From: an uncultured Oscillibacter sp.
GTDB lineage: Bacteria; Bacillota; Clostridia; Oscillospirales; Oscillospiraceae
Reading direction: 5' to 3'
DNA: 64,000 nt
NCBI GenBank assembly: GCA_910587705.1
Contig: CAJUMX010000009.1
Location: 61,472-125,471 of the forward strand
Below, one piece after another: positions 42,663-51,784 of this stretch; positions within the stretch are counted from its first letter, which is position 1; each line of letters opens with the position of its first letter. The translations under genes were made by a program, and so were the position numbers. The notes beneath the pieces are model-generated. The model had not been told where the DNA came from. It saw nothing but the letters and a program-made list of their open reading frames with translations, and ran no database searches.

Positions 42663-45600
42663 TCAAGGGGTTTCGGGTAGCGGTTCGTCCGCCGGGGAAT
42701 CGCCTTCCGGCGTCTCTTCCTCCGGCGCTTCCCCTTCGGAAGGTTTTTTTAGCAGCGGCTGCTCCTCCGGCGGCAGGGCTTCCATGCTTTGCCCAACCGG
42801 CAGGTTTTCCGGCGGGTCTGCCGGTGTCTCCTGTTCCACCGTCAGGGTCAGCACATGGGTTTGGGGTTCGTTTTCCGGAATGAGCTTGTGGTCCAGGCTG
42901 GTCATGACCAGGGTGATGGACAGCCGGGTCGGCGGGATGCTTGTCACATCCGGGCCGTAGGTCAGGGTATAGACGGTTCCGTCTCCGTTCGTCTGCTTGG
43001 TCAGGGTCGGCTTATTGGCCATGTCCTCTACCGTCGCGCTGCGGATTTCGAAGAGGAGAACGTCGCCTTTTCCCTGGGCGCTCTCCGGAATGGAGAGGCT
43101 GGAGGGGAAGGAGATGACGCAGGTGAGGGGGTCTCCGCCGTCTCCAGGTTCGGGGAACTGGATTTCCCAGGGCTGAATCACGTCAATGCGGATGTCTCCT
43201 CCGGTGCCTCCGCCGTACTCCTGAACCTTGGGGTTGTCAGGATTGTCGGGGTCGGGGGTGCTGACGGTATAGGTGAAGTCGGCGTTGGCGCCTAGTGTCA
43301 GATTCTCCGTCAGCGCCTCCGGGGGAACCGCCGTGGTGAAGAGAATGTTGGGAAGTTTGCCGCCCGCCTCCTCCGCCGTCAGGGTTCTGGCCGCGAGATA
43401 GCCGGTGCTTCCGCAGTTGGGATTGCCCTTGAGGACCAGCTTGCCGTTCTCCAGCCGCTCATCCATCGGACGGCCGGCTTTGTCGGTGGCCTTGACGGCA
43501 ATTTCTACCGTGTCGCTGGGGAACAGGAACAGCCGGGAGGGTCGCAGCTCCACAGCGGCGGTGATATGGACGGTGACGGAGAGGGAATAAGCGAGACCTG
43601 CCTGATCTGTATAGGTGATGTGCAGGATGTCCGTGCCGTCCCGCAGGGGGGCCAGGGTAAGACGGTAATAGGGCTTTCCCTTTTCCTGCTCGTTCAAGAT
43701 TTGATCGTCGCTTAGGAGCTCGGGCTCCTTCACGTCGGCGATGGTCTTGACAGCGGGGGCGTCTCCTCCTTCTTCCTCGGCCTTTTTAACGCTGTCCCAC
43801 TCGAAGGACCATTTGCCGCCTTTGCCAACGCCTTCCGTCAGGACCAGATGCTCCTGGTAGGGGGCGTTGCCGTTGACGAACAGGTCGATTTCGATGGGGC
43901 TTCCACCCAGGAGGGTGAATTTCCCTTCCGCGTCAAACAGAGTCTGCCGCCGGAAGCCCTTTAGAGGCCAGTCGCCGTAGTGGACGTGATATTTCCCCTC
44001 GTCCTTGAGCAAAATGGTGGGGAAGGGATAATCCCGGTCCCGAAGCTGCGGGGAGGTGGAGGGGGGATAGCTGTACTTTCCGGGAACACGTACGCCGTCC
44101 TCCGTCTCGGTGGTGACGGGGCTGAAATCAGACAGCAGATCGTAAATATACAGGACGGGGTCCTTTCCGGGGATTCCCGCCTGCATACCAGCCAGCTGCT
44201 CGTAGGTCAGGCCGGTGACCTCGGAACTGGAAGTCCCTGTTCCGGGAGTTGTGACGGTCAGGCGCGGATCGTTGGGATCGGAAGTGACAGCCGAATTGCT
44301 GGGATAGCCTACCAGCCAACCCGCATGGGTATAAATGTGACTCGTCTTATTTCCATTCCCTGTCTGTTGATAGGTAAATAGCGGCAAGCCGTTTTTCGGC
44401 GGATTGGCAGGAGATTCAAAGAAGTACTTGGCTCCGTTTAAGGTGATGGGGTTGCTGTCGGTGAAAGGAGACTGGCTTTGATTCCGGTTAAACTCGTAGG
44501 TTTTCTTAATCGGGTCCACACGGATGCTGGTTGTTTTATCAGGCTCCTTGGCACCTAAATCCGTTTTGGGCTCCCAAGACTTCCGGCCGTTTTGAGCCTC
44601 GGCCGCTTGCGCGTCCTGAATGGCCTTCAGGTATGTTTCCACGCTGCCGCCGTAGCTTGCCAAGACCTCGCTGGTCAGGAAGTAACAGTTTTTGTACGTG
44701 GTTTCACCGTGGTTGCGGGTGCTGTCATTGGTTCCGTTGGAGTTGATTTCTCCTGTACCGCCGACAGCATAGAGCGCCCTGATATTGGAATGGTCATCCA
44801 GAGAGGGCAGCTGGACATAGCTGTAGCAGTTGATCAGCTCATTGCTGGTCCAGCCTTCTGTGTGAGCATCTGCGGTGCCTTTATTGGGGTCGTGCGTATA
44901 ACCGATGGTCAGCGTTTCATTTTTGCCAATCTGGAGAGGCTTCATGTAGCTGCCTCCGACAATACCGCCGATATAGATGCCTTTTTTGCCCATCTTGATG
45001 TTGCTCGGTTTCTCCAGGGAGATGGAGCCGCCGGCGTAACAATTTTGGATGCTGCCCTGGCAGGAGCCCACCAACCCGCCGGTGCGGATGTTGTCGTTGG
45101 CTTCGGTTCCGTTTTTCAGGACGATCTTTGTGTTCGAGGCACAGCCGGACAGGGACATGTTGGACAGACCCAGCAGGCCGCCGACGCCGACGCCGCCCCA
45201 GGTTATTACCGTTCCCTTGTCGTTTTCCTTAAAAGAAGTGTAAGTTTTTGCCTCAATTTGATAGCCGGAAACGGCGCAGTTCTCCACGGCAGTTTGACCG
45301 GGCTTTCCGTCGTTGCTGTGGGAGGCCGCTAGGCCCGCCAGAGTGCCAATGGCGTACCACTGGCTGGAGGTGCCTTTGTCAAAGACGCTTTTCACAAAGC
45401 TCTCGCCGGTGGAGGAGTAGAGGACTATGTTTTTCAGCGTCCCGTTGTAGACCACGCCGAAAAGACCCGCGCAGGAGGCCGTGCTTCCCTGGATGTTGAC
45501 GTTTTCAATGACATAGCTGTTTCCGTCGTAGACGCCTCCAAACCACCCGTCCAGATATCCACGGTTTTCATTGGTGTTGGTGGTGTCGTAGTATTCGGCA

Positions 45601-48600
45601 ATGGGGGAATAGGTCTTATAGGTTCCATCCACCGTTCGCTCACCCTTGATGTCATAGCTCTGGGTCCAGTGGTAGTTTCCGGTAGTGGAGCCGGAGGACA
45701 GGTAGGGGAAGCTGGCGATGCCCCGCGCCCCTGTTACGCCCTTTTCCAGCACAGTGTTGGTATCCCGGTTCACACTGTTCCAGTCGATAAGCTGGAGCTG
45801 CGCGATGGACCGGACGCCATAGGGATTCTCTTTAACGCCGGGGGTATCGCCCGCGAGGGTCCATACCGTGACCGGATTCCACCAGTCGCCGTCTTCGCGG
45901 CTGCTGCTGGTGAACTGGGGAACGTCCTTGGCGATATCCCAGCCGCCGCCGTCCTGCTTCTCCATGGCCAGAGCCCCGGCGAAGAGGGGATTGAGCGCGA
46001 AGGTGACCTTGATATCTTGATCGCCGCCCTCGAACAGCGTCAGGGTGCCGTTGGGGGTAGAGGGATTGCTGTCAGGATACAGGCCGCCCGGACGGCTGTC
46101 CAAGCCATAGCTGTGGAAGGAGTGGAACTGGAACTGCGTTTTTCCCTCCTGATCCAGCTCATAGGACATGAGCTTGGCAAGGGCCTCGTCTACCTGCTTG
46201 TTGAGACCAGCGGGACTGGATGGGTCGGCGGTCTCCTTTTCCTGTTCCAAAGCACGGAACTTTTTGTTGTCAAAGACCGTGCCCGCCCCACCCCCATCGG
46301 AGTACAGGAGGGGGAGAGGGGTATCCTCCAGAATGACGGTTACGCCCTTTTTGTTATAGACGCCGTACCCGAAACGGGTTACCTCGCCGCCCTCGTCGTG
46401 GGCGGTGGAGAGGGTGGAGAGCTTGACGACGGTTTTGGGGGCTTCCTTCGTGTCGCCGGGGTCCACCGCCAAGAGGCTGACATGGTAGGAGGGGGCCTTT
46501 CCGGGAATCTGGAGCTCCTCCCAGTAGTACACGCCCATGTTGCCCAGCTTCAAGGGCCTGGGCCAGTCACCGTAGTGCGTGAAGCCTTCGCTATTTCTCA
46601 CGCCGGTGGGGTAGGGAAAGACGTTTTCCTCTTTCTGCCCCTCTTGAACCGCCACCTTGCCCATGCCGGACACGGGAGAGTCCTTTGCCGTTAGCTGAAC
46701 GTAGGTGAGAGAGACGGCGGCACCGCCCTCGCCCTCGTCGTACTTGGCGAGAAACTCCTCGTCCCGATGGGAGAAATTGCCGTTGTTGAGATAATAGGTT
46801 CCAGACTGCCGCCCGCCGCTGGAGAAGGCGCAGAAGCCGTAGGCCTTTGCGTTTACGCCGTCGGTTTTCAGGTCCATGGCGGAATAGGAATTGGAAATGC
46901 TGCCGGAATTCTGGCCCACGAAGCCGCCCAGAAAAACGGGGGCATTGTCCTGGGCCGCCAAGGCGGACAGTCGCCCCACAGCGTAGGAGGTGCTGATCTG
47001 CCCGGAGTTGGAACCGGCCAGACCTCCCGCGTAGGCGCTGCCGTAGTTGGAGGCGTCCACATGGAGATAGGCGGACTCGGCCGCAGAGTTTTGGACCAGG
47101 CCCGCGTTCATGCCACACAGGCCCCCGATATAAATTCGGGTGGTGTAGATTTGGGTGGTAAGGTTCACGCTGTCCACGGCGCAGTTTACAATTTTGCCGG
47201 TCAGGGTGTTGAGACCCGCCAGCGCGCCCAGGTAGGTGTCCTTTTCGCTGCTGTAGAAGATGATGGACCGGGGTTTGTGCAGCGTCTCCTCGCCCTCCGG
47301 CTGCTCCGTGTCCGACGGGTCCAGACTGTAAACGATGTTTTCCAGCGTGCCGCCGGAGCTGCCGAAGAGGCCCGCGCAGACCCGGTTTTTGTCGTTCTTG
47401 GGAATCTCGAAGGCCACTCGCCGGATGGCCAGGCTGTTGCCGTTGTAGGAACCTAGGAAGGGACTGGCTTGGGTTCCGATGGGAGTTTGAAGCTGGAAGT
47501 CCCGCTCGTCATAGCGCAGCAGAGAATACCCCTCGATGTCCCGGTAGCCTGTGTAAATGTCCTTGTTGCCGTCCAGGCGCAGCCCCTGCTGGAAGGAGAG
47601 GCGGGCGTTGCTGTAGTAGTCCTCGTATTTGCTCAGGTGGAAGAAGTGGCGAGGCGTGCGAACGCTGACGCTGACCGGAGCGGTTCCGGGGGTCAGCGCC
47701 TGGGTGATGTAGGTTTTAACCGCCTCGGCGGCCTTTTCGGGGGCATAGGGAGGCTGGTTGTCTTGATAGCTGTCTTTCCAGTCCCCGTCCCAATCGATGA
47801 AGGGCGCGCCGTCCTCCGCCGGGACAAAGGGCTTTACCGTCTCGGCAAAGTGGGGATTGTAGAAATACTCGCCGGAAGCGAACTCGTCGTTGGCGTTTTT
47901 TAGTGGGATGTTGGTTTCAAAGCGGAGATACAGGTAGAAGTCCTGGCTGGTAAGAGCTTGGAAGTCCTTGCCGCCAGCTGTGTCGGTGAGGGCGCCGATC
48001 ACCAGCTCGGTGGGCAGAGGAGCCAGGTAGTATTTGTCCGGGATCGCTTCGCCGCCCTCCTGCCGGGTCCAGGTTGCCGAGAGAAGCTGCATCTCGTTGG
48101 GGCCGGAGGGGGCGTGGTTGACGTAGATATAGGGTCCCAACGCCGCTTTTTCTCCATTTTTTCCGAGGTAGGTGTATGTAACCTGGAAGCTGCCGCTCTC
48201 GGGCAGGTCGTTTTCCTTTAGGGCCACGGCGTAGCCGTCGGTTTCGATGGTGATATTTTGGCTGTCCTCCAGCTTGCCGATCAGCTCACGGGCGTTGCCG
48301 CCGGAAAAGCCGATTTTTCCGGTACTGTCCTTCTCATAATAGACCAGGCTGGGTTCTTTGAAATAGGCTGCCCAGTCTCCGTAGTGGGGAAGGCCCTTCA
48401 AGCCGGGGAAGCTGTACTTCTTCAGGTCTTGCTTCTCCTGGAGGCCGTAGGGATGGGTGTTCTGGCTTTCCACGCCGGTACGGTAGCCTTTGAACTCGAA
48501 GAGGCCGCCCATGACGGTGGCAAACTGCTTGTCGGACATATCGTCGTAAGATTTTGCCATCAAATCAGCCGGGTCCCTGGAGGGGATGGACTCTGCCAGA

Positions 48601-50867
48601 TAATAGGAGTTCTTGAAGCTGCCTGGTCCGTCGTCAATTACCTGAACGAGGGGGAATACGCTGGAATCCTTGGAAATACCAGGATACGACATGACGGAAT
48701 AGGCGTTCTCCGCCGCGATTTTCACCGCTCCCAGGCACAGACCGGCCGCCGCCTCCGTCCCCTCCATTTGGATGAACCCGGCGGCATAGCAATTCTGGAG
48801 GGTGGTGGCGTTGGTGGTATTGCCAATCAGACCCGCAGCCCGCCCGCCGGTCAGGTAACAGTCGGCATAGGAATTTTTCACGGTAATGATCACGGACCGG
48901 GAACCGCCGAGCAGTCCGGCGGTGTACGTGGTTCCTTTGACCAGGGTAGACGCGAAGCTTCGCTCAATGGTGAAAGTGTCTGCCCCTTGGGTAGCGTTAT
49001 TGGTCCGGTCGAAATGACCCACCAGGCCGCCCGCGTAGTCGCCGGTGATGGGATACTCATATTGCGTCGCGCTGCTGCCCAGCAGACTGCGGAGATCCGC
49101 CTGGCCTTCCTCCGGTTCCCAATAAACCTGGCAGCCTGTGCAGTTGGACGTTCCGCTGATTCTACCGGCTATGCCGCCGGCGGCACCAGCGGCGCATGTC
49201 ACAAAGGTGTTGACGGTATGGACCTGCTGGAACGTCTGGTTTTTGGCGCTGAAATACTTGATGCCGCCTGTGGCCATGGTTGCCTCGGAATTTCCGCCTC
49301 CGACGACGCCGCCGGCGGCAGCGGTCGCGGGGTTATTATCTGTACAGGTGACGCGGGAGCCGGTAACCAGGATATCCTGGAATTCGTTCCCTGCCCCGGC
49401 GCAGCCCACCAGGGCTCCGGCGGGCTTTGCGGCGGTAACCTCGGCGTCAACCAAATGTACGCCGGTGAATTTGACGGGGTTCGCCGTGGAGGAGTTAGGG
49501 GTTTTGGCGAATAGCCCGGCGCCGGATTTTCCCTGGGCGCTGGCGTCTGTTACCAGCAGATTTGTAATCTCGTTCCGGCGGTTTTTGCCGTCCTCGACGG
49601 TCCAGCCGCCGTCGAAGGAGCGGAGCTCATCGTTGTCAATGGGCCGGAACGCATAGAGACCGTAAGGCTCGCCGGGCTGTTTTCCGTGGCACTCAATGTC
49701 TTTGAGCAGCATGGCAGAGGTCTTGCCACCGGCGGCGGAGGTCTTGTTATCCAAATTTTGGAGATGACGCAGGTTCTCCAGGCGGGCGGTGTCCCCGCCG
49801 CTGCGCTCGGCAAACAGGCTGTTGCCCGTGTCGGAGCCGGAAGCGGAGGTGGACCGGCGGCCGGGGGCAAACAGCTCAATCTCGGCGGTGACGGTGAAGT
49901 CCTCGCCGCACACGGGCGCGGAATCGCGGTTCACGGTGAACAGCTGCCAGAAATGCCGGCCATTGTCCTGGGCCGGGTTTGTGTCCAGCTCATCCAGCAC
50001 CCAGGTATAGACGATCTTGCCGCTGGCGATGGTTTCCTGCCGGAAGATGACGCGCCCATTATAAGGAGACGTGTTGATGGGGTAATAAGGGGACGAGGCG
50101 TCGGAACTGCCGCCGGAGCTGCTGTACAGCGTAATGGGGTCCTGATCCGGGTAGTTCAGGGTGACGGTCCGGTGGGTATTGGTGTTCAGTTTGGCCTCAT
50201 CATAGCCGCCCATTAGCTTTCGGGCGGCTTCCGGGATATTGAACGTGACCTTCACCGTAAGCCGGTCTGCGTTTTCAACTTCAACCATGACCTCCGGCGC
50301 GGGAAGGGGGGTGTAGTGCTCCCGTTCCGCCTGCTCGCCGCCGTAATAGCCCAGCATGGGGCCCACGTCGCCGGGACGCATCCGGTCGTCCCTGGATTTT
50401 TTACTCCAGACGGTAAGGAAGTCGATGGGGTCGGACAGGCCCATATAGAGAATATCTTTTTCCGCATAGAACACGTCGGTGACAGCACCGCTGGCGGGGT
50501 TGTAGAAGATATAGAAGTCCCCATCCAGAAGCGCGGGGTCAATGGCTCCGGCGGTCAGCAGCCCCTTTTCGGCAGCATCGCTCTTGGAGATGTGGATGGG
50601 CTGGGCCGGGGTTCCGCCCTCGGCCAGAGGCGCCACGCCCAAAGCACCGTCCAGCTGTCCGCCACTGTTGAGCAGAACGGCCCGGTTTTCTGCGGCCATG
50701 TAGATTTCCCGGGCGGCGTTGTCCAGCTCGGTGATTTTGAGATAGTCCCGGTAGTAGGCCGCCGCCACAGCGGAGAGGCTCAACAGGATCACCAGGATTG
50801 CCACCACGGCCAAAGTCTCCACCAGAGAGAAGCCGTGGTTTCTTTGTTTTTTCACATGTTTGGTCAT
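42663..50867 (-). CDS. Giant prepilin-type adhesin (2,734 residues) with GLUG-like repeats
   Basis: The protein starts with a genuine type III prepilin leader and helix: MTKHVKKQRNHG then FSLVETLAVVAILVILLSLS (Phe+1, Glu+5). A very long extracellular part follows. Three blocks of GLUG-like repeats lie near residues 484-680, 1160-1335 and 1800-1980 (examples GGLVGHFD, GGLAGSNSGQISTSYA, GGFVGQNSGSISNSYS, GGLVGSCQGSIQNCYA), a pattern of bacterial adhesins. Ig-like beta segments lie after residue 2300 and the last 60 residues are Pro/Glu-rich. No LPXTG or C-terminal anchor is present, so it should be held by its pilin helix. It is the first gene of the pilus operon. The ATG at 50867 has GAGG at 7 nt; one at 50873 is too close. 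Confidence 0.9.
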   Translation of the reverse strand: MTKHVKKQRNHGFSLVETLAVVAILVILLSLSAVAAAYYRDYLKITELDNAAREIYMAAENRAVLLNSGGQLDGALGVAPLAEGGTPAQPIHISKSDAAEKGLLTAGAIDPALLDGDFYIFYNPASGAVTDVFYAEKDILYMGLSDPIDFLTVWSKKSRDDRMRPGDVGPMLGYYGGEQAEREHYTPLPAPEVMVEVENADRLTVKVTFNIPEAARKLMGGYDEAKLNTNTHRTVTLNYPDQDPITLYSSSGGSSDASSPYYPINTSPYNGRVIFRQETIASGKIVYTWVLDELDTNPAQDNGRHFWQLFTVNRDSAPVCGEDFTVTAEIELFAPGRRSTSASGSDTGNSLFAERSGGDTARLENLRHLQNLDNKTSAAGGKTSAMLLKDIECHGKQPGEPYGLYAFRPIDNDELRSFDGGWTVEDGKNRRNEITNLLVTDASAQGKSGAGLFAKTPNSSTANPVKFTGVHLVDAEVTAAKPAGALVGCAGAGNEFQDILVTGSRVTCTDNNPATAAAGGVVGGGNSEATMATGGIKYFSAKNQTFQQVHTVNTFVTCAAGAAGGIAGRISGTSNCTGCQVYWEPEEGQADLRSLLGSSATQYEYPITGDYAGGLVGHFDRTNNATQGADTFTIERSFASTLVKGTTYTAGLLGGSRSVIITVKNSYADCYLTGGRAAGLIGNTTNATTLQNCYAAGFIQMEGTEAAAGLCLGAVKIAAENAYSVMSYPGISKDSSVFPLVQVIDDGPGSFKNSYYLAESIPSRDPADLMAKSYDDMSDKQFATVMGGLFEFKGYRTGVESQNTHPYGLQEKQDLKKYSFPGLKGLPHYGDWAAYFKEPSLVYYEKDSTGKIGFSGGNARELIGKLEDSQNITIETDGYAVALKENDLPESGSFQVTYTYLGKNGEKAALGPYIYVNHAPSGPNEMQLLSATWTRQEGGEAIPDKYYLAPLPTELVIGALTDTAGGKDFQALTSQDFYLYLRFETNIPLKNANDEFASGEYFYNPHFAETVKPFVPAEDGAPFIDWDGDWKDSYQDNQPPYAPEKAAEAVKTYITQALTPGTAPVSVSVRTPRHFFHLSKYEDYYSNARLSFQQGLRLDGNKDIYTGYRDIEGYSLLRYDERDFQLQTPIGTQASPFLGSYNGNSLAIRRVAFEIPKNDKNRVCAGLFGSSGGTLENIVYSLDPSDTEQPEGEETLHKPRSIIFYSSEKDTYLGALAGLNTLTGKIVNCAVDSVNLTTQIYTTRIYIGGLCGMNAGLVQNSAAESAYLHVDASNYGSAYAGGLAGSNSGQISTSYAVGRLSALAAQDNAPVFLGGFVGQNSGSISNSYSAMDLKTDGVNAKAYGFCAFSSGGRQSGTYYLNNGNFSHRDEEFLAKYDEGEGGAAVSLTYVQLTAKDSPVSGMGKVAVQEGQKEENVFPYPTGVRNSEGFTHYGDWPRPLKLGNMGVYYWEELQIPGKAPSYHVSLLAVDPGDTKEAPKTVVKLSTLSTAHDEGGEVTRFGYGVYNKKGVTVILEDTPLPLLYSDGGGAGTVFDNKKFRALEQEKETADPSSPAGLNKQVDEALAKLMSYELDQEGKTQFQFHSFHSYGLDSRPGGLYPDSNPSTPNGTLTLFEGGDQDIKVTFALNPLFAGALAMEKQDGGGWDIAKDVPQFTSSSREDGDWWNPVTVWTLAGDTPGVKENPYGVRSIAQLQLIDWNSVNRDTNTVLEKGVTGARGIASFPYLSSGSTTGNYHWTQSYDIKGERTVDGTYKTYSPIAEYYDTTNTNENRGYLDGWFGGVYDGNSYVIENVNIQGSTASCAGLFGVVYNGTLKNIVLYSSTGESFVKSVFDKGTSSQWYAIGTLAGLAASHSNDGKPGQTAVENCAVSGYQIEAKTYTSFKENDKGTVITWGGVGVGGLLGLSNMSLSGCASNTKIVLKNGTEANDNIRTGGLVGSCQGSIQNCYAGGSISLEKPSNIKMGKKGIYIGGIVGGSYMKPLQIGKNETLTIGYTHDPNKGTADAHTEGWTSNELINCYSYVQLPSLDDHSNIRALYAVGGTGEINSNGTNDSTRNHGETTYKNCYFLTSEVLASYGGSVETYLKAIQDAQAAEAQNGRKSWEPKTDLGAKEPDKTTSIRVDPIKKTYEFNRNQSQSPFTDSNPITLNGAKYFFESPANPPKNGLPLFTYQQTGNGNKTSHIYTHAGWLVGYPSNSAVTSDPNDPRLTVTTPGTGTSSSEVTGLTYEQLAGMQAGIPGKDPVLYIYDLLSDFSPVTTETEDGVRVPGKYSYPPSTSPQLRDRDYPFPTILLKDEGKYHVHYGDWPLKGFRRQTLFDAEGKFTLLGGSPIEIDLFVNGNAPYQEHLVLTEGVGKGGKWSFEWDSVKKAEEEGGDAPAVKTIADVKEPELLSDDQILNEQEKGKPYYRLTLAPLRDGTDILHITYTDQAGLAYSLSVTVHITAAVELRPSRLFLFPSDTVEIAVKATDKAGRPMDERLENGKLVLKGNPNCGSTGYLAARTLTAEEAGGKLPNILFTTAVPPEALTENLTLGANADFTYTVSTPDPDNPDNPKVQEYGGGTGGDIRIDVIQPWEIQFPEPGDGGDPLTCVISFPSSLSIPESAQGKGDVLLFEIRSATVEDMANKPTLTKQTNGDGTVYTLTYGPDVTSIPPTRLSITLVMTSLDHKLIPENEPQTHVLTLTVEQETPADPPENLPVGQSMEALPPEEQPLLKKPSEGEAPEEETPEGDSPADEPLPETP

Positions 50868-50912
50868 GGCCATACCTCAATGCACTACGCCTGACGGCGG
50901 AAACTTTAATAT

Positions 50913-50929
50913 ATATCCGATTCGGATAT
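50913..50929. promoter_or_regulatory. 17-bp palindromic operator, copy 1
   Basis: ATATCCGATTCGGATAT is a near-perfect palindrome, identical to a second copy 32 bp away (three helical turns). It lies just downstream of the minus-strand -10 of the pilus operon, where bound protein would block transcription. The likely binder is the XRE regulator encoded divergently. Confidence 0.75.
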
Positions 50930-50936
50930 CAGGAGC

Positions 50937-50966
50937 ATTTTAACATATCCGATTCGGATATACAAT
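50937..50966. promoter_or_regulatory. Overlapping divergent promoters of the pilus operon and the XRE gene
   Basis: Minus strand: TTGTAT (50960-50965), exactly 17 bp, TAAAAT (50937-50942), for the giant prepilin operon. Plus strand: TTTAAC (50939-50944), 16 bp, TACAAT (50961-50966), for the regulator. Both spacers consist almost entirely of operator copy 2, so a bound regulator would shut both. Confidence 0.6.
50945..50961. promoter_or_regulatory. 17-bp palindromic operator, copy 2
   Basis: Identical to copy 1 at 50913-50929. It fills the spacer of both overlapping divergent promoters. Confidence 0.75.
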
Positions 50967-51025
50967 CACTTTGTTGGAGAAACTGAAAAAGATTTACTGG
51001 AAACGGTTTTGAGAGGAGGGCGCTT

Positions 51026-51373
51026 ATGGAGCTTGATTACCAGGCCATCGGCGTACGCATCCGCCGCCTGCGGAAGGAACGAGGGCTGACCCAGCAGACG
51101 CTGGCGGAGATGTCCGGTCAGGAGCCGTCCAATATTTCTCATATCGAACGGGGGGCCACAAAGCTCAGCCTCCCCACCCTGGTCAGTGTGGCGAACGCCT
51201 TGGAGGTGACGGTAGATCAGCTCCTTTGCGACAGTCTGCCCGCCTCCCGCTCCGTCTTTGAGACGGAGGCGGCCCGCATCCTGTCGGACTGTTCCCACCT
51301 GGAGCTGAAGGTTATCACGGAGACGATCCGCACGCTGAAGGAGAATCTGCGGAGATTGAAGCTTGGCGAATGA
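51026..51373 (+). CDS. XRE-family (Cro/CI-type) transcriptional regulator
   Basis: This 115-residue protein has an N-terminal HTH_3 domain: IGVRIRRLRKERGLTQQTLA, then MSGQEPSNISHIERG and LSLPTLVSVANALEV (residues 7-65), followed by a helical tail with LKVITETIRTLKENLRRLK that probably dimerises. GAGAGGAGG precedes the ATG. It is divergent from the pilus operon across a region with two identical palindromes, so it is the prime candidate for autoregulated control of the pilus. Confidence 0.92.
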   Translation: MELDYQAIGVRIRRLRKERGLTQQTLAEMSGQEPSNISHIERGATKLSLPTLVSVANALEVTVDQLLCDSLPASRSVFETEAARILSDCSHLELKVITETIRTLKENLRRLKLGE

Positions 51374-51374
51374 G

Positions 51375-51614
51375 CTAGTCGGACTGGTGCTCCGGCCAGC
51401 AGCAGACCCCCACGTCCAAAGAGATGTGTTCCCGGAGGTGAAAGTTGGCGTACCGGCAAAACCAGCAGCCGCTGCCGCAGGCGAGGCCCACCGTTCGTAC
51501 CGTGAAGGCGGGGCAGCGCTGGGCCGGCCAGACATTATAGCCGGTCATGGGCTTGCGGAGGGTTCGGCTCTTTGCCGCCTCTCCCAGGTGTTGGGTGTGA
51601 GACCTTATTTTCAT
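51375..51614 (-). CDS. Small Cys-rich protein of unknown function
   Basis: This 79-residue frame ends one base beyond the XRE stop in convergent orientation. It is basic at the start and has a compact Cys/Trp-rich second half (CGSGCWFC, then VGVCCWPEHQ), suggesting metal binding or disulfides. GGAGAAAGG lies about 11 nt upstream of the ATG. The plus-strand frame over the same bases is less protein-like. I do not recognise a family with certainty, and it could be spurious. Confidence 0.5.
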   Translation of the reverse strand: MKIRSHTQHLGEAAKSRTLRKPMTGYNVWPAQRCPAFTVRTVGLACGSGCWFCRYANFHLREHISLDVGVCCWPEHQSD

Positions 51615-51731
51615 TTGTGGTCTGCCTTTCTCCGGTCATAAAGGACGCAGTAGAAGCTTCGAATTGTGGAAAGAGCTGTCCTGAAAAAAGCTGTGTGCGG
51701 TTCCTCATTTGGGTTTTGCCCCTGATTCAGC

Positions 51732-51761
51732 TTGACAAATTTGGGGCGGGCATGCTATGGT
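51732..51761 (+). promoter_or_regulatory. Promoter of the LytTR/GHKL operon
   Basis: A consensus TTGACA (51732-51737) is followed by an 18-bp spacer and TATGGT (51756-51761), 91 bp before the regulator ATG. The repeated TTTGCG elements lie in the leader between them. Confidence 0.55.
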
Positions 51762-51784
51762 CAGTATAGCAAGAAAAAACACGC

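Noticed and set aside
45669..46694. Several plus-strand frames (for example 341 residues here) inside the giant prepilin gene
   Set aside because: No domains or start signals; the minus-strand frame is continuous for 8.2 kb with adhesin repeats.
44900..49450. CRISPR-like periodicity in the giant prepilin gene
   Set aside because: The periodicity is from diverged GLUG-like protein repeats of variable length; there are no identical direct repeats with unique spacers.
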